In this document: in pieces, positions 33,392-35,208 of the stretch | Layout of the letters: every line of letters starts with the position of its first letter | How positions within the stretch are numbered: the stretch's first letter is position 1 | Source: Larix sibirica | Lineage: Eukaryota > Streptophyta > Pinopsida > Pinales > Pinaceae | Assembly: GCA_004151065.3 (NCBI GenBank) | Contig: NWUY0304500548.1 | Coordinates: forward strand, 1-35,208 | DNA length: 35,208 bases | Reading direction: 5' to 3' | The notes under the pieces: generated by a model | What the model saw: the letters and a program-made list of their open reading frames with translations, nothing else | Database searches by the model: none | Told to the model about the DNA's origin: nothing | Translations under genes and position numbers: made by a program

Positions 33392-33905
33392 TCCGGAGAA
33401 GCCATCAAGGAAGGACATGACACTAGCCCCTGAGACTCTTTGCAGCAAATGTTCCATCTTGGGCAGGGGGTAGTTGTCTTTCTTTGAGCATTTATTCAGG
33501 TTCCTAAAGTCTACACATAACCTGATCTCACCATTTTGCTTCCTGACTGGGACAAGATTGGCAATCCACTCAGAGTACCTTAGAGGGATAATAATTCAGG
33601 CATCTAAGAGCTTCTTTATTTATTTCTCCATCACAGGCAGCAAGAGTGGGCTGAAAGGTCTTAGTTTCTGCTTTAAAGGAATGGTGTCTTTCTTCAAGGG
33701 AATCTTGTGTTCGATGACATTTGTATCATAATTTTTGAAGTCAATGTATTCCCAAGCGAATACATCAGCAAATTCCTTCATCAAACTACAGTATTAAGTT
33801 CTTTGATCAGCAGTAAGTTCAGAGGACAGATTGATGAGTTTAGGATGGCTTTGGCTGCCTATGTTATGCTCATGGACAGCAGAATTTCAAGACCTTCTCA
33901 TTGCC
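33390..33905 (-). pseudogene. Retrotransposon reverse transcriptase N-terminal part
   Basis: Minus-strand translation gives a short linker with HNIGSQSHPKLINLSSEL, then KEFADVFAWEYIDFKNYDT, VIEHKIPLKKDTIPLKQKLR, IIIPLRYSEWIANLVPVRK, then GEIRLCVDFRNLNK (about 33,494-33,530) and DNYPLPKMEHLLQRVSG, ending in SFLDGFSGN at about 33,390. These are the fingers and first palm motifs of Ty3/gypsy reverse transcriptase. Three in-frame stops break it: TAA 33,794-33,796, TAA 33,620-33,622 and TGA 33,596-33,598. The YxDD active-site block that should follow is missing. Confidence 0.9.
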
Positions 33906-34310
33906 AGAAGGTGGTTTACAGCCGATCTTAGCTTATCGGTCCTATTTTAGCCAGAAGGACATTGCTTATAGACGGTAGTCAATACCAAGAGTTTATTCCA
34001 GGTGGCGATCCAGGTTTCACTCGATGCCGGGGCTCAATGACAATAGTTTAAACTAGAGTTGATGCTTGTATTCGATGCTGGCTTGTACTCCCACTCAGAA
34101 TATGTTTTAAGATGAGGAACAATTACTGGCTAACGATGTTGCCTTTCCCCTCGTTCAGTCTACCTGAGCTCGCTTCTCTGGCTTGGTGGTCACGGATATT
34201 GGATGAAAACTGAATCCTCTTATGATGCTGCTGGCCGGGAAGGTGCAGACAGAGGATAGGTTAACCTTAGCAACCATTCCCAAAAATAACCCATTCCAAG
34301 CTCCCACCAG
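33906..34310. other. Intergenic beyond fragment B
   Basis: Retroelement homology stops near 33,905. The next 400 bp show no gene or repeat that I recognise. Confidence 0.5.
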
Positions 34311-34628
34311 ATGAGAGGAGAAGTCTCCATTATATTGGGGCTTATTCTTTATTTACTCCAACAAGCCCGAAAAATGCAATGGATGGAAGGTAATAAATCT
34401 AACTATTCTATTGTATTAAAGATAAGATTAATAATCGAGGTCGTAAATTATATAGCAAAGAATATCCCATCCCAGTATGAAATTGAAATATTGGATTGGA
34501 TTGCCGCATATCTTAATCCTTCCGGGCGTGTATCAAGTGCTGGGGTTATCCTTCTTCCCTTCCGGCCGTGGAGATATCCTATTCTATATCGAATTGAACA
34601 GAAAGCCATTAAAAAGCCTCCTCCATAA
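34311..34628 (+). CDS. Hypothetical reading frame, 105 codons, unassigned
   Basis: Starts with ATG (MRGEVSIILGLILYLLQQAR) and has a hydrophobic first 18 residues, then a mixed region ending in Lys/Pro. Chimeric open frames with a membrane segment are known in plant mitochondria, but I see no fused piece of a known mitochondrial gene here. An opposite-strand frame (34,448-34,768) overlaps and is just as unsupported. Confidence 0.12.
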   Translation: MRGEVSIILGLILYLLQQARKMQWMEGNKSNYSIVLKIRLIIEVVNYIAKNIPSQYEIEILDWIAAYLNPSGRVSSAGVILLPFRPWRYPILYRIEQKAIKKPPP

Positions 34629-34836
34629 AGCAGCCTAAATAATAGAGAAAGGTAAGTAATGAAAGCATGAGTATATAACTGAAAGCGTACGGATTGAAGG
34701 AAAAGGCAAGCGTTAGCAATTAACACCATTAAGCTTTGTTTTTTATTTATTGCCCAACTAGGAGGCAAGCGTTAGTAATCATTATCCAACCAGGAGTACC
34801 ATAATCTCATCAATTAACCAACCTCATTGTCACGCT

Positions 34837-34930
34837 AAAAGCTGCCGAAAATACGGGGAAAATGAAAAAGGATCCACTTTTTGGGTATCTCCTTAAGGGA
34901 AAATCAAAAGCTGTCCGAAATACGGGGTTG
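34837..34930 (+). repeat. Direct repeat pair around a 47-bp spacer
   Basis: AAAAGCTGCCGAAAATACGG (from 34,837) recurs as AAAAGCTGTCCGAAATACGG (from 34,906). Both copies are followed by GG. This opens the repeat cluster that runs to the end of the window. Confidence 0.85.
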
Positions 34931-34936
34931 GAGGAA

Positions 34937-34960
34937 CACGCTCGACTAATAAGGAGAGGA
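34937..34960 (+). repeat. ACGCTCGACTAA repeat, copy 2
   Basis: CACGCTCGACTAA then TAAGGAGAGGATT. Partner of 7,448-7,470. Confidence 0.7.
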
Positions 34961-35018
34961 TTGATATCCAATTTTGCGCGTTGTATCGAGGCTAAAAGCC
35001 TTTTCTGCTCAAAATACG

Positions 35019-35053
35019 AAAAGCTTGCTTGACCGTAAGGGAGAGCAAGGGGG
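35019..35053 (-). repeat. About 31-bp AAGG-bounded repeat, copy 4 (inverted)
   Basis: The + strand reads AAAGCTTGCTTGACC, then GTAAGGGAGAGCAAGG. It is the reverse of the other copies with a small change in the middle. It sits inside the repeat cluster at the right end of the window. Confidence 0.85.
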
Positions 35054-35110
35054 TTGGAGGAAAAAGGTTTGAACTGGCCCTATTGAAGGTGGTAAATTGA
35101 GTAACCTTTC

Positions 35111-35192
35111 TGGGCGTCAAGTAGCTGGAACTGGTGGGAAATTCAGTAAGCAAACTGGGCGTCAAGTAGCTGGAAAGGTGGGAAATTGAGAT
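35111..35192 (+). repeat. 45-bp tandem repeat at the right end
   Basis: TGGGCGTCAAGTAGCTGGAA starts at 35,111 and again at 35,156. Each copy is followed by GGTGGGAAATT. The second copy carries a small deletion (AAGGTGGG against AACTGGTGGG). Confidence 0.88.
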
Positions 35193-35208
35193 AGGAAAGT
35201 GGAAAAGC

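Larger units (their letters stand above)
32427..33905 (-). mobile_element. Ty3/gypsy LTR retrotransposon remnant, fragment B (reverse transcriptase, RNase H, integrase start)
   Basis: Read on the minus strand from 33,905 downward, this holds the linker before reverse transcriptase, the reverse transcriptase N-terminus, a deleted palm, the reverse transcriptase C-terminus, the RNase H/tether and the integrase zinc-finger start. It is the direct continuation of fragment A in the same class of polyprotein. Lesions: stops at 33,794-33,796, 33,620-33,622 and 33,596-33,598; two deletions near 33,390 and 33,366 that remove the catalytic core; frameshifts near 33,255 and 32,955; and truncation near 32,440 inside integrase. 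No LTR is visible. No functional product is expected. Confidence 0.9.

Noticed and set aside
6495-35053. Naming the 31-bp repeat a Bpu element.
   Set aside because: AAGG termini fit, but the internal Bpu10I site is absent and I cannot verify the consensus, so it is left unnamed.

Overview
The window looks like gene-poor intergenic DNA from a seed-plant mitochondrial genome. I infer this from the base composition and texture: many short dispersed repeats, degenerate minisatellites, long runs of G, and broken pieces of a plant nuclear-type LTR retrotransposon. No bacterial-style operons or dense coding are visible. I found no rRNA, no tRNA cloverleaf, no group II intron domain V, no recognisable respiratory, ribosomal or cytochrome c maturation gene, and no plastid gene. 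Species and lineage cannot be fixed from this sequence. A large, repeat-rich mitogenome (gymnosperm, or an expanded angiosperm type) would fit. Degenerate nuclear DNA is a less likely alternative.

The only recognisable protein homology is one Ty3/gypsy-type retrotransposon with the extra RNase H domain of Tat-like plant elements. It is present as two pieces. Fragment A (about 20.1-21.99 kb, + strand) carries the gag end, the aspartic protease, the additional RNase H and the linker that leads to reverse transcriptase. Fragment B (about 33.9-32.43 kb, - strand) starts in that same linker and carries the reverse transcriptase start, the reverse transcriptase end, the RNase H/tether and the start of integrase. 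The pieces are complementary and in opposite orientation. One inversion of the roughly 11.9 kb between 21.97 and 33.89 kb would rejoin them head to tail. Both are pseudogenes: stops, frameshifts, and loss of the reverse transcriptase catalytic core.

Layout: 0-2 kb, degenerate GGCTATG/GACCGG repeats, then a cluster of CTCTACGTGT motifs. 2-6.5 kb, no gene, with a small hairpin repeat at 2.8 kb. 6.5-9.3 kb, unassigned reading frames only. 9.35-10.7 kb, two stretches that look formerly coding but unassigned, one of them an Ala/Gly/Asn-rich degenerate repeat. 10.7-20.1 kb, intergenic with minisatellites and a purine-rich block at 16.9-17.3 kb. 20.1-22 kb, fragment A. 22-32.4 kb, intergenic with a 20-bp palindrome and several paired repeats. 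32.4-33.9 kb, fragment B. 34.8-35.2 kb, a dense composite of short repeats. Two short repeat families tie the window together: a 21-bp repeat (four copies, three identical) and a roughly 31-bp repeat bounded by AAGG (four copies).

I see no functional gene system. The most interesting signals are the split retroelement with near-adjoining breakpoints and the short dispersed repeat families.
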